A model generated the notes under the pieces. It made no database searches and had not been told where the DNA came from. It saw nothing but the letters and a program-made list of their open reading frames with translations. Shown piece by piece: positions 16,840-25,620 of a stretch of 64,000 nucleotides of DNA. The position numbers and the translations under genes are program-made. Position 1 is the stretch's first letter. Each line of letters opens with the position of its first letter. Source of the stretch: Pseudodesulfovibrio senegalensis (GTDB lineage: Bacteria; Desulfobacterota; Desulfovibrionia; Desulfovibrionales; Desulfovibrionaceae); contig NZ_WAIE01000001.1 in assembly GCF_008830225.1 (NCBI RefSeq), positions 806,001-870,000 on the forward strand. The letters run 5' to 3'.

Positions 16840-18474
16840 ATAGCCCAGAAAACGCAGGGAAATACCCAGGGACTCAAGCCCAGCCAACTCAAGGCGCTTA
16901 ACCGCCTGTATTCACGACGCTATCCCGTTCATGAAGGATACACGCTGGAACAGGCTCGCGAACTGGCCCGGCTCAGCCATGAGATCGGTCGCCAGATAGG
17001 GCTGCTCATCGACCGTCAGGGACGGCCTTCCATGGTGCTTGTTGGTGACCCCACCTCCATCTATATCCCCGAATTGCCGCGTTCGCGCACCGGGGCCGGC
17101 CGTTTGCGCGGGCTCCGGCTCATGCACACACACCTTGCCGGGGAACGGCTGTCGCAGGAAGACCTTATGGATATGGTTTTTCTGCGGTTGGACAATGTCA
17201 TGTCACTGTCCCTGTCCGGCAATGAGCCGGAAAGCGCGGAAGTGGCCTATCTGCTGCCTCCCAATGCCGAGGGGCGCAACTATGAAATGCTGCCTTCCAG
17301 TCGTTGGGACCGGCTCGACGTGGATCTCGATGCCACGGTGCAGGCCCTTGAGGACGAATTCGCCCGCGTGCAGGAAGGCGTTGAGGTGGACGGCGACGGA
17401 GAGCGCGCCCTGCTGGTCAGCGTGGACACCGCGCCGAAGCCGGCTCAGGAACGGGCGCTTGACGAGTTGGCCGAACTGGCCAAGACAGCCGGACTTTTGC
17501 CCGCCGGGACCATGATCCAGCGGGTGCGCAAGCTCAATCCGAAGTATATTCTCGGGCGCGGCAAACTGGCGGACCTCGAGGTGCAGGCTTTGCAGGCCAA
17601 CGCCTCCATCATTCTTTTCGATCAGGATCTCGCCCCGGCTCAACTGCGCAACATTGCGGACGTGACCGAGCGGCGCATACTGGACCGCACCCAGCTCATT
17701 CTGGATATTTTTGCCCAGCATGCCACCAGCCGCGCCGGGAAGCTGCAGGTGGAGATGGCGCAGCTCAAGTACGCGCTGCCGCGTCTTGTGGGACGCAATC
17801 GGGCCATGTCCCGGCTCATGGGCGGTATTGGCGGCCGTGGACCGGGTGAAACCAAGCTGGAAGTGGACCGCAGGCGTGCCCGCGACCGTTTGACCAAGCT
17901 CAAGAAGGAACTGGCCAATGTGCGCAAACAGCGCGGCCAGACCCGCGAACGTCGGCACAAGGCGGGATTGCCCATCGTTTCTCTGGTGGGTTACACCAAC
18001 GCTGGCAAATCCACGCTGCTGAATACATTGACCAACAGCGAGGTGCTGGCCGAGAACAAGCTGTTCGCCACGCTTGATCCCACCAGCCGCCGCATCCGTT
18101 TTCCCAAGGACCGCGAGGTGGTGCTGACCGACACCGTGGGATTCATCCGCCGCCTGCCGCCGGACCTGAAAGAAGCGTTTCAGGCTACGCTCGAGGAATT
18201 GGAATCCGCCAATCTGCTGGTGCTGGTGGCCGACGCCTCGCATCCCGAAGTGGAGGAACAGGTGGAAGCCGTGCGGACCATCCTGAATGACATGGACATG
18301 CAGGACGTGCCCACCGTGCTTGTACTCAACAAGTGGGACAGCCTGACGCTGGACGAGCGGGAAGTGATAACCAACATCTTTCCGGAAGGCATCCCGGCCG
18401 TGGCTCTCAAACGCAGGTCGTTGGAGCCCGTGGTGGAGGCCATCCTCGCGGGGTTGCCTCGCTCACGGTATTGA
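16840..18474 (+). CDS. hflX: GTPase HflX, apparently initiating at an ATA codon
   Basis: A ribosome-associated GTPase that splits stalled or heat-stressed ribosomes. G1 is GYTNAGKST at residues 384-392, then [10 protein letters not shown] (G3) and NKWD (G4). The HflX domain upstream includes [16 protein letters not shown] and the [14 protein letters not shown] loop. Homologous N-terminal sequence ([17 protein letters not shown], then [11 protein letters not shown]) continues well upstream of the first ATG at 17032, back to codon 16840. That codon is ATA, 5 nt after a good GGAGG. No ATG, GTG or TTG occurs between the upstream stop (16810-16812) and 17032, so either ATA is used or the start codon is mutated or misread. 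Starting at 17032 would delete 64 residues. Confidence 0.85.
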   Translation: MAQKTQGNTQGLKPSQLKALNRLYSRRYPVHEGYTLEQARELARLSHEIGRQIGLLIDRQGRPSMVLVGDPTSIYIPELPRSRTGAGRLRGLRLMHTHLAGERLSQEDLMDMVFLRLDNVMSLSLSGNEPESAEVAYLLPPNAEGRNYEMLPSSRWDRLDVDLDATVQALEDEFARVQEGVEVDGDGERALLVSVDTAPKPAQERALDELAELAKTAGLLPAGTMIQRVRKLNPKYILGRGKLADLEVQALQANASIILFDQDLAPAQLRNIADVTERRILDRTQLILDIFAQHATSRAGKLQVEMAQLKYALPRLVGRNRAMSRLMGGIGGRGPGETKLEVDRRRARDRLTKLKKELANVRKQRGQTRERRHKAGLPIVSLVGYTNAGKSTLLNTLTNSEVLAENKLFATLDPTSRRIRFPKDREVVLTDTVGFIRRLPPDLKEAFQATLEELESANLLVLVADASHPEVEEQVEAVRTILNDMDMQDVPTVLVLNKWDSLTLDEREVITNIFPEGIPAVALKRRSLEPVVEAILAGLPRSRY

Positions 18475-18503
18475 ACCCGGCGATTGATAATCTGTCATGA
18501 GAA

Positions 18504-18539
18504 CGGCCCGGAGCATCGGAATGCTTCGGGCCGCTTTTT
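18504..18539 (+). terminator. Terminator after hflX
   Basis: A 13-bp stem (CGGCCCGGAGCAT with ATGCTTCGGGCCG, one G-T pair), loop CGGA, then CTTTTTG. It ends the hflX transcript. Confidence 0.85.
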
Positions 18540-18573
18540 GTTATTTGCCGGATAAATGCGGGTTCGCCCGTCG

Positions 18574-19542
18574 TCAGCTTTTCTTTTTTTGTTTTTGTTC
18601 AAAGGAACATTCTTCGCCGGTTTCTATGACTGTCTTGCACAGGCCGCCCACTTTTTTCCCGTCCCAGGAAGCCGCGTCTTCCAGCGGTTCCACATGGATG
18701 GTTATCTGGGCGTTGGGCAATTTTTCGTGAATGGCGTCTTCCACGCGCAGACACAGGTCGTGCGAATATTGCACGCTGCGTTCACCGGGCAGGAGCAGGT
18801 GGAAATCGATGAAACGTGCGGAGCCGGCCTTGCGTGTGCGCAGGGCATGGTAGGCATACTGGCCGCCGATGTTGTCGGAGATGGCTTGGGCTATGGCACA
18901 AATCTCATCCTGGGGCAGGGCATCGTCCATGAGGCCGCCCATGGAACGTTTGAGCAGGTCGAGGCCCGTGCGCACGATGTTCAGGGCCATGATGCAGGCG
19001 ATGATGGGGTCAAGTATCTGCCATTGGGGCGCGACCAGCAGAATGGCCAGTCCGGCCACGAGCCCTACCGAAGTCCATACGTCCGTGAGCAGGTGTTTTG
19101 CATCCGCTTCCAACGTAATGGAATCGAACCGTTTGGCCGCGCGCAGCATGAGTTTGGCCGTGACAAAGTTGACCACGGACGAGAGCAGGGCCAGCCCCAG
19201 TCCCAATCCGAGGTTGCTAACGGCCTGCGGATTCATGAAACGGTCGACTGCCGCATAGCTGATACCTACGGCCGCAATGGTAATAAGCATTCCTTCAGCC
19301 CCGGAGGCAAAGTACTCGGCCTTGCCGTGCCCGTATGTGTGCTGCCGGTCTGCCGGGCGCAGAGCCACGGTCAGGGCGATAAGGGCGAGAATGCCTGCGG
19401 TGAGGTTGACCAGCGTTTCCATGGCGTCGGAAAGCAGCCCCACCGAACCGGTCATGCCCCAGGCGCCGAATTTCAGCCCGAGCGTGATCAGGGATGCGGC
19501 GATGGAGTAGTAGACATAGTGCTTGGGAGAGGGCGAAGCCAT
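18574..19542 (-). CDS. Cation diffusion facilitator (CDF) family transporter
   Basis: A 322-residue inner-membrane antiporter that exports divalent metal ions in exchange for protons. About six membrane helices precede a cytoplasmic domain of roughly 90 residues. The signature GLLSDAMETLVN lies in helix 2, followed by YGHGKAEYFASG, and the helix 5 metal site DAKHLLTDVWTS contains an HxxxD pair. In helix 2 the second acidic ligand is shifted or replaced (DAMET), so specificity for Zn, Fe or Mn cannot be assigned. The C-terminus is a Lys-rich tail. It is downstream of plsY but separated from it by a terminator. Confidence 0.9.
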   Translation of the reverse strand: MASPSPKHYVYYSIAASLITLGLKFGAWGMTGSVGLLSDAMETLVNLTAGILALIALTVALRPADRQHTYGHGKAEYFASGAEGMLITIAAVGISYAAVDRFMNPQAVSNLGLGLGLALLSSVVNFVTAKLMLRAAKRFDSITLEADAKHLLTDVWTSVGLVAGLAILLVAPQWQILDPIIACIMALNIVRTGLDLLKRSMGGLMDDALPQDEICAIAQAISDNIGGQYAYHALRTRKAGSARFIDFHLLLPGERSVQYSHDLCLRVEDAIHEKLPNAQITIHVEPLEDAASWDGKKVGGLCKTVIETGEECSFEQKQKKKS

Positions 19543-19613
19543 GGTTGTCCTCGGGGTTTGTTTTCAGTTCATGTTGATGGATGAGAATAAAGAAGGCCGA
19601 CAGTGACCGTCAA

Positions 19614-19647
19614 CCGCAAAAAAAAGGTCCCGAATGTTCGGGACCTT
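19614..19647 (-). terminator. Terminator after plsY
   Basis: Arms AAGGTCCCGAA and TTCGGGACCTT (19624-19647) pair perfectly. The minus-strand transcript then runs into seven or more T. It separates the ferredoxin/plsY transcript from the CDF gene. Confidence 0.85.
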
Positions 19648-19657
19648 GTCTTGCTGT

Positions 19658-20254
19658 CTAGTCTTGATTGCTTTTTTTTGTGCGCCAGGGTTTTTCCTCA
19701 CCACGTGCCAGTCGCTGGATGTTTTCCCGATGTCGCCAGAACATGAGCACCATGAGGATGGTCGCCACAGGCAGCAGGTGGATATTTCCTGAAAGCAGCG
19801 AGAAAAGGGGCAGGCAGACCGCAAAGGTCAGCGAGCCGAGGCTTACGTAGCCGGAAAGGGCGATGACCGCGGCGCAGGCGGCCACGGCAAACAGGGCCGG
19901 CCAGAACGAGGCCGCGAGAAAGACGCCGATGGTGGTGGCCACGGCCTTGCCGCCTTTCCAGTTCAGGAAAGGGGAGTACACGTGGCCGAGCACAGCACCG
20001 AGCATGATGATGGACAGAAGAATCCAGCCTGCCCCCCATATGTTGGCCATGATCACCGGGATCGCACCCTTGAGAACATCCAGCACGAGTACGGCAATGC
20101 CGTAGCGTGTTCCGCAGAGCCGGGCCACGTTGGTGGCTCCGGTGTTGCAGCTGCCGTCCTTTCTGGGGTCGATGTTCCGGAACGTTTTGGCAATGTACAG
20201 CCCGAAGGGCAGCGAACCTATGAAGAATGCAAAAAGAATCAGAACGATGGACAT
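19658..20254 (-). CDS. plsY: Acyl-phosphate:glycerol-3-phosphate acyltransferase PlsY
   Basis: A 198-residue integral membrane enzyme that transfers an acyl group from acyl phosphate to glycerol 3-phosphate, the first step of phospholipid synthesis. The three family motifs are clear: GSLPFGLYIAK at the N-terminus, GSCNTGATNVAR in the first cytosolic loop, and GHVYSPFLNWKGGKAVATT in the second. FWRHRENIQRLARGEE closes the protein. Five or so membrane helices are evident. It lies 70 bp downstream of the ferredoxin gene on the same strand. Confidence 0.95.
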   Translation of the reverse strand: MSIVLILFAFFIGSLPFGLYIAKTFRNIDPRKDGSCNTGATNVARLCGTRYGIAVLVLDVLKGAIPVIMANIWGAGWILLSIIMLGAVLGHVYSPFLNWKGGKAVATTIGVFLAASFWPALFAVAACAAVIALSGYVSLGSLTFAVCLPLFSLLSGNIHLLPVATILMVLMFWRHRENIQRLARGEEKPWRTKKSNQD

Positions 20255-20324
20255 GTTCCACTCCTTGAATATTCACGAAAACAACGCATGGACAATACCT
20301 GTTTTGGGCAATCTTGAAAAGCTG

Positions 20325-20831
20325 TCAGGCCTTTCGGCGTACTGCCGGGCGGATGTGCTCGATGACCCGTTTGAGACTGGCCTCGGATTCCTCGGTGGCC
20401 AGGTGGTCAACATCTTCCCGGTCCACGAACATGACCGCACCGCACGGGCACATCTCCACGCAGGCCGGGGCCATGCCAAGGTCGCGCCGGGATGCGCACA
20501 GGTCGCATTTGCGCACGGCAACTCCCGTGGCCGTAGCGAAAATGGCGCCGAACGGACAGGCCAGAATGCACTGGCGTGTTTCGCAACCCCGGCAGAGCAT
20601 GGTCTGCAACACCAGTGCCCCGTCCCTGTCGCGGGCGATCGCGCCTTTCTTGCAGACCTTGGCGCAATGGGCGTCCTTGCAGTGGTGGCAGTACAGGGGA
20701 ACCATGAGACCGTCACGGGTCCGGGTCATGTGGATGCGCGGCTTGTCGTTGATAAAGCCGCACACGGCCTCACAGGTTTCGCAGCCGATGCATTTGCTGT
20801 AGTCGATGAACAGGGTTTTTTCCGAACTCAT
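20325..20831 (-). CDS. Four-cluster ferredoxin-type 4Fe-4S protein
   Basis: A 168-residue polyferredoxin of the HycB/DmsB/CooF type. Four cysteine groups are visible: CIGCETCEAVC, CHHCKDAHCAKVC, CRGCETRQCILAC and CDLCASRRD...CVEMC. These can hold four [4Fe-4S] clusters. There is no signal peptide, so it should work in the cytoplasm. Its ATG overlaps the stop codon of the flavoprotein gene upstream (20828-21886), so the two proteins probably form one complex passing electrons between NAD(P)H and an unknown partner. Confidence 0.88.
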   Translation of the reverse strand: MSSEKTLFIDYSKCIGCETCEAVCGFINDKPRIHMTRTRDGLMVPLYCHHCKDAHCAKVCKKGAIARDRDGALVLQTMLCRGCETRQCILACPFGAIFATATGVAVRKCDLCASRRDLGMAPACVEMCPCGAVMFVDREDVDHLATEESEASLKRVIEHIRPAVRRKA

Positions 20832-21886
20832 GAGCGGCCTCCCTTGTAGCGTTCCTGCTCAGAGAAGCGCGCGTCCGGATCATGGCTTTGCATGTCCAGC
20901 CAGTTGGCCAGCGAGCGGGCAGCCTTGAGGCCGGATTCCACGGCCTTGCCGACCTTGCTCGGGCCGCTGAGCACGTCGCCGGCCACAAATACGTTGTTGA
21001 TGGCGGTCATGTTCAGCCAGCGGACATCGCCCTTGCGGATGTTTTCCAGCCCCAGTTCCCCGGCAAAGGGCGGTGTTGGGATTTCGCCGATGGCCCCGAT
21101 CACCGCGTCCGCGGGCAGGGTCTTTTTACCGTCAGGACCTTCGATCTGCAGTTCCTTCACGTGGTCGTCGCCCTGAATGGAGACGGGGGAACTCTTGTCG
21201 ATCCATTCGGCCCCCAGTTCGAGGAGGCGGTCTATTTCAAACGTGCCGCAGGGCGCGTCCTGTTTGGTGCGTCGATAGACCACGGAAACCTTGGCCGCTT
21301 CAAGATGCAGGGCCGCATGGGCCGCGTCCATGGCAGAATGTCCCGCACCGATGACCACGACGTTTTTGCCGGCAACGTCCGGTGTGTGCATGTTGCGCGT
21401 GTCGTAGCGGGCGGCGCGGATGGGGAAAAGGAATTCAAGACCGGAATACACGCCTTCCAATTCCTCGCCCGGAATATTCAGCCTGCGGGATTTCCATGAC
21501 CCCGTGCAGATGATAACGGCGTCGTGCTCTTCCACCAGTTCGCCCAGTCCGATCATGTCCCAGGAGAAATGATCGCCTTCCTCTTCGTGCAGGGGAGCCG
21601 AGCAGCAGACTTTGGTTTTACAATGGAAATTGACGCCCAGTGTGCGTTCAAGAATGCGCACGCCCGCGTCGATGCGTGCGGAAGGAATGCGGTGGCTGGG
21701 AATGCCGAAGGTCATCAGGCCGCCGGGTTTGGGCAACTTGTCATAGACCTCCACCTGATAGCCCATGCCGCCGAGGTAGCCCGCAGCGGCAAGGCCGGAA
21801 GGTCCGGCCCCGATGACCGCCACCTTGCGCCCGTTGGGCGGCAGTGGGGTATGGCGCAGAAAATTGAAGTTCATGGCTTCGTTCAT
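20828..21886 (-). CDS. GltD-like FAD/NAD(P)-dependent oxidoreductase
   Basis: A 352-residue flavoprotein resembling the small subunit of glutamate synthase and related NAD(P)H oxidoreductases. GAGPSGLAAAGYLGGMGYQVEVYDK binds FAD, the PGGLMTFGIPSHRIP segment follows, and a second Rossmann motif GAGHSAMDAAHAAL binds NAD(P). The C-terminus carries FVAGDVLSGPSKVGKAVESG. It lacks its own N-terminal Fe-S domain; this function is likely supplied by the overlapping ferredoxin gene. ATG 21886 is chosen for its GGAG; a longer frame runs back into the 3' end of the ribonuclease gene. It lies 34 bp after that gene. Confidence 0.87.
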   Translation of the reverse strand: MNEAMNFNFLRHTPLPPNGRKVAVIGAGPSGLAAAGYLGGMGYQVEVYDKLPKPGGLMTFGIPSHRIPSARIDAGVRILERTLGVNFHCKTKVCCSAPLHEEEGDHFSWDMIGLGELVEEHDAVIICTGSWKSRRLNIPGEELEGVYSGLEFLFPIRAARYDTRNMHTPDVAGKNVVVIGAGHSAMDAAHAALHLEAAKVSVVYRRTKQDAPCGTFEIDRLLELGAEWIDKSSPVSIQGDDHVKELQIEGPDGKKTLPADAVIGAIGEIPTPPFAGELGLENIRKGDVRWLNMTAINNVFVAGDVLSGPSKVGKAVESGLKAARSLANWLDMQSHDPDARFSEQERYKGGRS

Positions 21887-21920
21887 AGATGATTTCTCCG
21901 AGGATGGTGCGGGCCGCTGG

Positions 21921-23966
21921 TCAGTCTTCCAGGGCTTCGGCAACCTTGATTTCATTGGTCAGCGGATCGATTCTTCCGAAATTGATCTGAAAACGCTGGC
22001 CCGGGTAGAGTTTGTCCCCCAGCAGTTTGCGGGGCACGCGAACATTGATTTGCAGTTCCGGCATGGCAAGGTTGGGCAGCGGACCGTTTTCGTCCACCAC
22101 AATGGCCTCCCGAAGCTTTTTGCGTTCGCGGGAAAGATAATGCAGCTTCCAATAGCGCGGGCGGAACCGTTGTACCTGCGAGACCGCACTCATGCGCGGG
22201 GAAAGGTGCGTGAGCAGTGATTCCAGCCTGTCGGTATCAAGCCGGGGCTCTCCTTTTTCCAACATGGAGCAGACCTGGGCCATATTCACGAAATCAAGAT
22301 ACCTGCGCAGGGGGGAGGTGATGGACGTGTACGCAGGGACGCCCAGCGCGGCGTGGCGTTTGGGCTGCAGTTCCGTTTGTGCGGGCAGCAGCAGGCGGAC
22401 TCGGGGCAGTATTTCCGTGGGGTCCGTGAAGATTCCCGCAGCCTCTGCGGGCAGGGCAATGTCCTGCGTGCGGTGCAGCAGGGGGACATTGTTTTCCTGT
22501 CCCCACAGGGCCAGGCCGCAGTTGGCCAGTATCATGAATTCGCTGACGATGAGTTCGGCTTCAGGGCAGGCTTCCTTCATGGTCACACAGACCGCGGCGT
22601 CGTGGCCTTCGCCTTCCACCGTGACGATGGGTTCTGGCTTGCGGATGATGCATGCGCCGTTGGCAATGCGTCCCTTGATCAGCAGGCTGGCCAGTTCGTG
22701 AGCAAGGGCCAGATGTTCATCGCCGTTTTCCGACAGGACCCGTTCCGCATTTTCGTAGGTGTCGTTTTTCTGGATGCGGACCCAGCCGAGGCGCGGTGTT
22801 GCCGAGCGAATGGCCCCGTCCGGATCAAGGTCAAAGTCGGCGATCATGGCCGGCCGGTCCTGCCCTTCGAACAGGCTGAACAGCCCGGTGCCCAGTTCCT
22901 CGGGCATCATGTGGGTGGAGCCTTCGGGAAGGTACAGGCTGGATGCGCGTTCGAAAACATCCTTGTCCAGCTCGGAGCCGAAGTCCCAGCAGAGCATGGG
23001 ACGGGCAAGAGCCAGCTGCAGCCGATAACCGTCTTCTGTGCGGCTGACGTGAAATGCATCGTCGATATCTCTGGTCGTGCTGCCGTCAATGCTGACGAAA
23101 GGTGTGTCTTCCGGTTCCGTGCGCAACGATTCGAAGCATCCGAACTGTTCGGAAAGTGCCTTCTGATGACGTTTGCTCCAGTCATTGCCCCATTCGTATC
23201 CGGCTTCGTCCAGCAGATAGTTGTGGTGCGGCGGGAGCACTCCCCATTTTTGAGCCAGCAACAGGGCAAGGTGGGGTATGTCCGGCAATCCCTTTCGTAC
23301 CGCGGTCCAGATCTTTTCGCTTTTGTCGTCGGCCTGCTTGGCGATCTGGTCCAGCAGGAGCTGTTTGAGCCGCTCGGTCACGTCGTCGTCCATACGCGGC
23401 GTTTTTGCGTCGCAGCCGTGCATGCGTGCTTCCCACAACGCCTTGAACAGGTCTGATCCCGCCCGGACCACGGCTTCCCGTTCCTTTTCCTCGGCCTGCG
23501 TCTTGAGGCGCAGCTCAACGGTCTCTTCGGGATAGATTTCAAAGTAGGGCGGCCGAAACTTGAAATGTGTTTTGGCGGAAAGCATGGCCCGCCCCAGGGC
23601 TGCCAGCTGATCCGGCCCGGCATCTTCCCAGAGCAAGTCCGCAAACCATTCGAGCTTGGCCTTGTCCAGTTCTCCCTGTGCGAGGTCCCAAAGTTCCATG
23701 ACGTTCAGTCCGGCCTGTATCTCTCCGCGCCGTTCCTGATGGGCGTTGAGCCTGTCCTGGATTTCCTGCCGGCTGCAACCGGGATCGTGCCCCGGACCGT
23801 ACCATGGCAAAACCCGTGCGGCAGGGAGTTTCATCTCCCTTTTGTTGATGGTCCATATCCTGAGCTTCCCGGACTGTTCTTCAAGAACCCAGGCCAGTTG
23901 CGGCTGGTCACCGTGCATGAATTCCACCACGGCTCCGGGGCGGATATGGGTCAGCGATTTTGACAT
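21921..23966 (-). CDS. RNB-domain exoribonuclease (RNase II/R family)
   Basis: A 681-residue protein with a catalytic RNB domain. The active-site cluster VSIDGSTTRDIDDAF places Asp294, Asp300, Asp302 and Asp303 where RNase II has its metal-binding aspartates. ITSPLRRYLDFVNM is the conserved SPLRRY motif. The N-terminal 280 residues are not the usual cold-shock domains but a helical, lineage-specific region. A short S1-like end (VPRKLLGDKLYPGQRFQINFGRIDP) closes it. It should degrade RNA 3' to 5'. AGAGGAG precedes ATG 23966. I avoid a gene name because the architecture differs from Rnb and Rnr. Confidence 0.88.
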   Translation of the reverse strand: MSKSLTHIRPGAVVEFMHGDQPQLAWVLEEQSGKLRIWTINKREMKLPAARVLPWYGPGHDPGCSRQEIQDRLNAHQERRGEIQAGLNVMELWDLAQGELDKAKLEWFADLLWEDAGPDQLAALGRAMLSAKTHFKFRPPYFEIYPEETVELRLKTQAEEKEREAVVRAGSDLFKALWEARMHGCDAKTPRMDDDVTERLKQLLLDQIAKQADDKSEKIWTAVRKGLPDIPHLALLLAQKWGVLPPHHNYLLDEAGYEWGNDWSKRHQKALSEQFGCFESLRTEPEDTPFVSIDGSTTRDIDDAFHVSRTEDGYRLQLALARPMLCWDFGSELDKDVFERASSLYLPEGSTHMMPEELGTGLFSLFEGQDRPAMIADFDLDPDGAIRSATPRLGWVRIQKNDTYENAERVLSENGDEHLALAHELASLLIKGRIANGACIIRKPEPIVTVEGEGHDAAVCVTMKEACPEAELIVSEFMILANCGLALWGQENNVPLLHRTQDIALPAEAAGIFTDPTEILPRVRLLLPAQTELQPKRHAALGVPAYTSITSPLRRYLDFVNMAQVCSMLEKGEPRLDTDRLESLLTHLSPRMSAVSQVQRFRPRYWKLHYLSRERKKLREAIVVDENGPLPNLAMPELQINVRVPRKLLGDKLYPGQRFQINFGRIDPLTNEIKVAEALED

Positions 23967-23999
23967 GTACTCCTCTGCGTGCTGCGGCTGGCGGACAGG

Positions 24000-24039
24000 A
24001 AAAGGCTTCGCGGGGTCCCTTGGGTCCCCCCGCGAAGCC
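24000..24039 (-). terminator. Terminator after the AICAR transformylase gene
   Basis: Arms GGCTTCGCGGGG (24004-24015) and CCCCGCGAAGCC (24028-24039) pair perfectly. On the minus strand TTTTCC follows. It separates the purine gene from the ribonuclease gene. Confidence 0.75.
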
Positions 24040-24108
24040 GAATAGGTTGTATCGTATTCCGAGCCGGAATTCCAGCCGTGTAAACAGGCTGATTTTCAGG
24101 CTGGCCGA

Positions 24109-25383
24109 TCAGTGCTTGAAGGAGCGTTGGCCGGTGAAGACCATGGCCACCTGCGGGGAGGCCTCGTTCACGGCCTGGATGATCTCGTGGTCGCGGATCG
24201 AACCGCCGGGCTGGGCAATGGCGGAGATACCTTCGTCGATGCACAGGTCCACGCCGTCGCGGAACGGGAAGAAACCGTCGGAAACCGCCACCGAGCCGGG
24301 CAGTCCGCCCCGGGCCTCTTTGGTTTCGGCCTCGATGGTTTCGAGCTCCTTGGCCATTTCCGCATCGTTGCGCGCGGCCAGCTTGAGCTCAAAGAGGGAT
24401 TTGCCCAGTTTGGAAAATGCAAGCATGTCCGCATATTTGGTGTAGGCCTTGCTGATGGCCAGCATGACGCACCCCACACGGTCCTGCTCGCCGGTGCCGA
24501 TGGCGGTGGTAGTTCCGTCCTTGACAAAAAGCACCGAGTTGGAGGTCACGCCCGCTTCAACGGCCCATGCAAAGAGCAGGTCGTCCGCTTCCTTGGCCGA
24601 AGGTGCGCGGGCCGTAAAGGATTCTCCGTCTTTTTCGGCGGCAGCGGGAATGAAGTCCCCGGTGGAGAGAATGCGGTTGCGGAAGGAGAATTGCACGACC
24701 ATGCCGCCATCCATCAGTGATTTGATATCCAGGAACGGGTCCTTGCTGAACGAAGCCAGTTCGTTGATGCCCGGAATCTCGAGTATGCGGAGATTTTTAC
24801 GTTTTTTGAGCTCTTCCAGAGCGTCGGGCTCGAATTTGGGTGCGGCGACGACCTCGAAATAGGCGTTGTTGATGATGTCGGCCGTGGCTTTGTCCAGCGT
24901 ACGGTTGACCACGATGGCTCCGCCGAAGGCCGCGATGCGGTCGCACTCGAAGGCCCGCTGCATGGCCGTGGCCAGCCCGTCTTCGGTCCACGCCGCGCCG
25001 CAGGGGTTGTTGTGCTTGAGGATGACGGCCGCAGGTTTTGCCGAAAGGTATTGCAGGATGTTCAGCCCGTTGTCCACGTCCGTGAGGTTGATCTTGCCGG
25101 GGTGTTTGCCCGCCTGCAGCATGTTGGATTCATTCAGGGCGGAAACAAGTCCCATGCCCGGACCGCGGAAGCGCACGCCGCCGACTTCGAGTTCGCTTTT
25201 CTTGAGTTCGAACAGTGCCGCGGGCTGGTCCGGGTTTTCACCGTAGCGCAGGCCTTTGGTCTCGCCGTCGATGTCCCAGGTCCGTTTGGCAAAGACCATT
25301 TCCTGCTCGCCGACTTTCAGGGTCAGTTCGTTGGGAAACGGGTCCTGTTGCAGGGTCTTGTACATGTTCTTGAGATCGCTCAT
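24109..25383 (-). CDS. Stand-alone AICAR formyltransferase (C-terminal half of PurH)
   Basis: A 424-residue protein equivalent to the transformylase domain of PurH, which formylates AICAR with 10-formyl-tetrahydrofolate. The N-terminal segment includes LRYGENPDQPAALF, then ILKHNNPCGAAW, DRIAAFGGAIVVNRTLD and the C-terminal DGFFPFRDGVDLCIDEG, with QPGGSIRDHEII near the end. These are the canonical substrate-binding motifs. The IMP cyclohydrolase half is a separate gene 7.4 kb away on the other strand. ATG 25383 has AGGAG 9 nt upstream; ATG 25389 is also in frame but too close to the site. Longer forms add Pro-rich, non-homologous sequence. Confidence 0.93.
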   Translation of the reverse strand: MSDLKNMYKTLQQDPFPNELTLKVGEQEMVFAKRTWDIDGETKGLRYGENPDQPAALFELKKSELEVGGVRFRGPGMGLVSALNESNMLQAGKHPGKINLTDVDNGLNILQYLSAKPAAVILKHNNPCGAAWTEDGLATAMQRAFECDRIAAFGGAIVVNRTLDKATADIINNAYFEVVAAPKFEPDALEELKKRKNLRILEIPGINELASFSKDPFLDIKSLMDGGMVVQFSFRNRILSTGDFIPAAAEKDGESFTARAPSAKEADDLLFAWAVEAGVTSNSVLFVKDGTTTAIGTGEQDRVGCVMLAISKAYTKYADMLAFSKLGKSLFELKLAARNDAEMAKELETIEAETKEARGGLPGSVAVSDGFFPFRDGVDLCIDEGISAIAQPGGSIRDHEIIQAVNEASPQVAMVFTGQRSFKH

Positions 25384-25620
25384 TGCCATAATCTCCTGTA
25401 ATTCAAGGGTGGATGCAGGGCCGAGTGGAACGCTTGGCGGTGCGTGAATTGGTGGGCACATAGCACAGCCGACAGGGGGCGGCAATTGGGTGCTTTGGAC
25501 CATAAATATTTTTTTTCTGCATTTCGGGGGAAGATTATCATTCCTTAAGAACAGGCAATTGGTGATTATGTCAGTAGAAGTGGCTTTTTTGCTAGTTGAC
25601 CTTTTTGGTTAGGAGGGGAG

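Noticed and set aside
25560-25620. Possible sigma-54 promoter for the chemoreceptor (TGGC...TTGC)
   Set aside because: The GG-to-GC distance is 7, not 10, so the element cannot function as a -24/-12 promoter.
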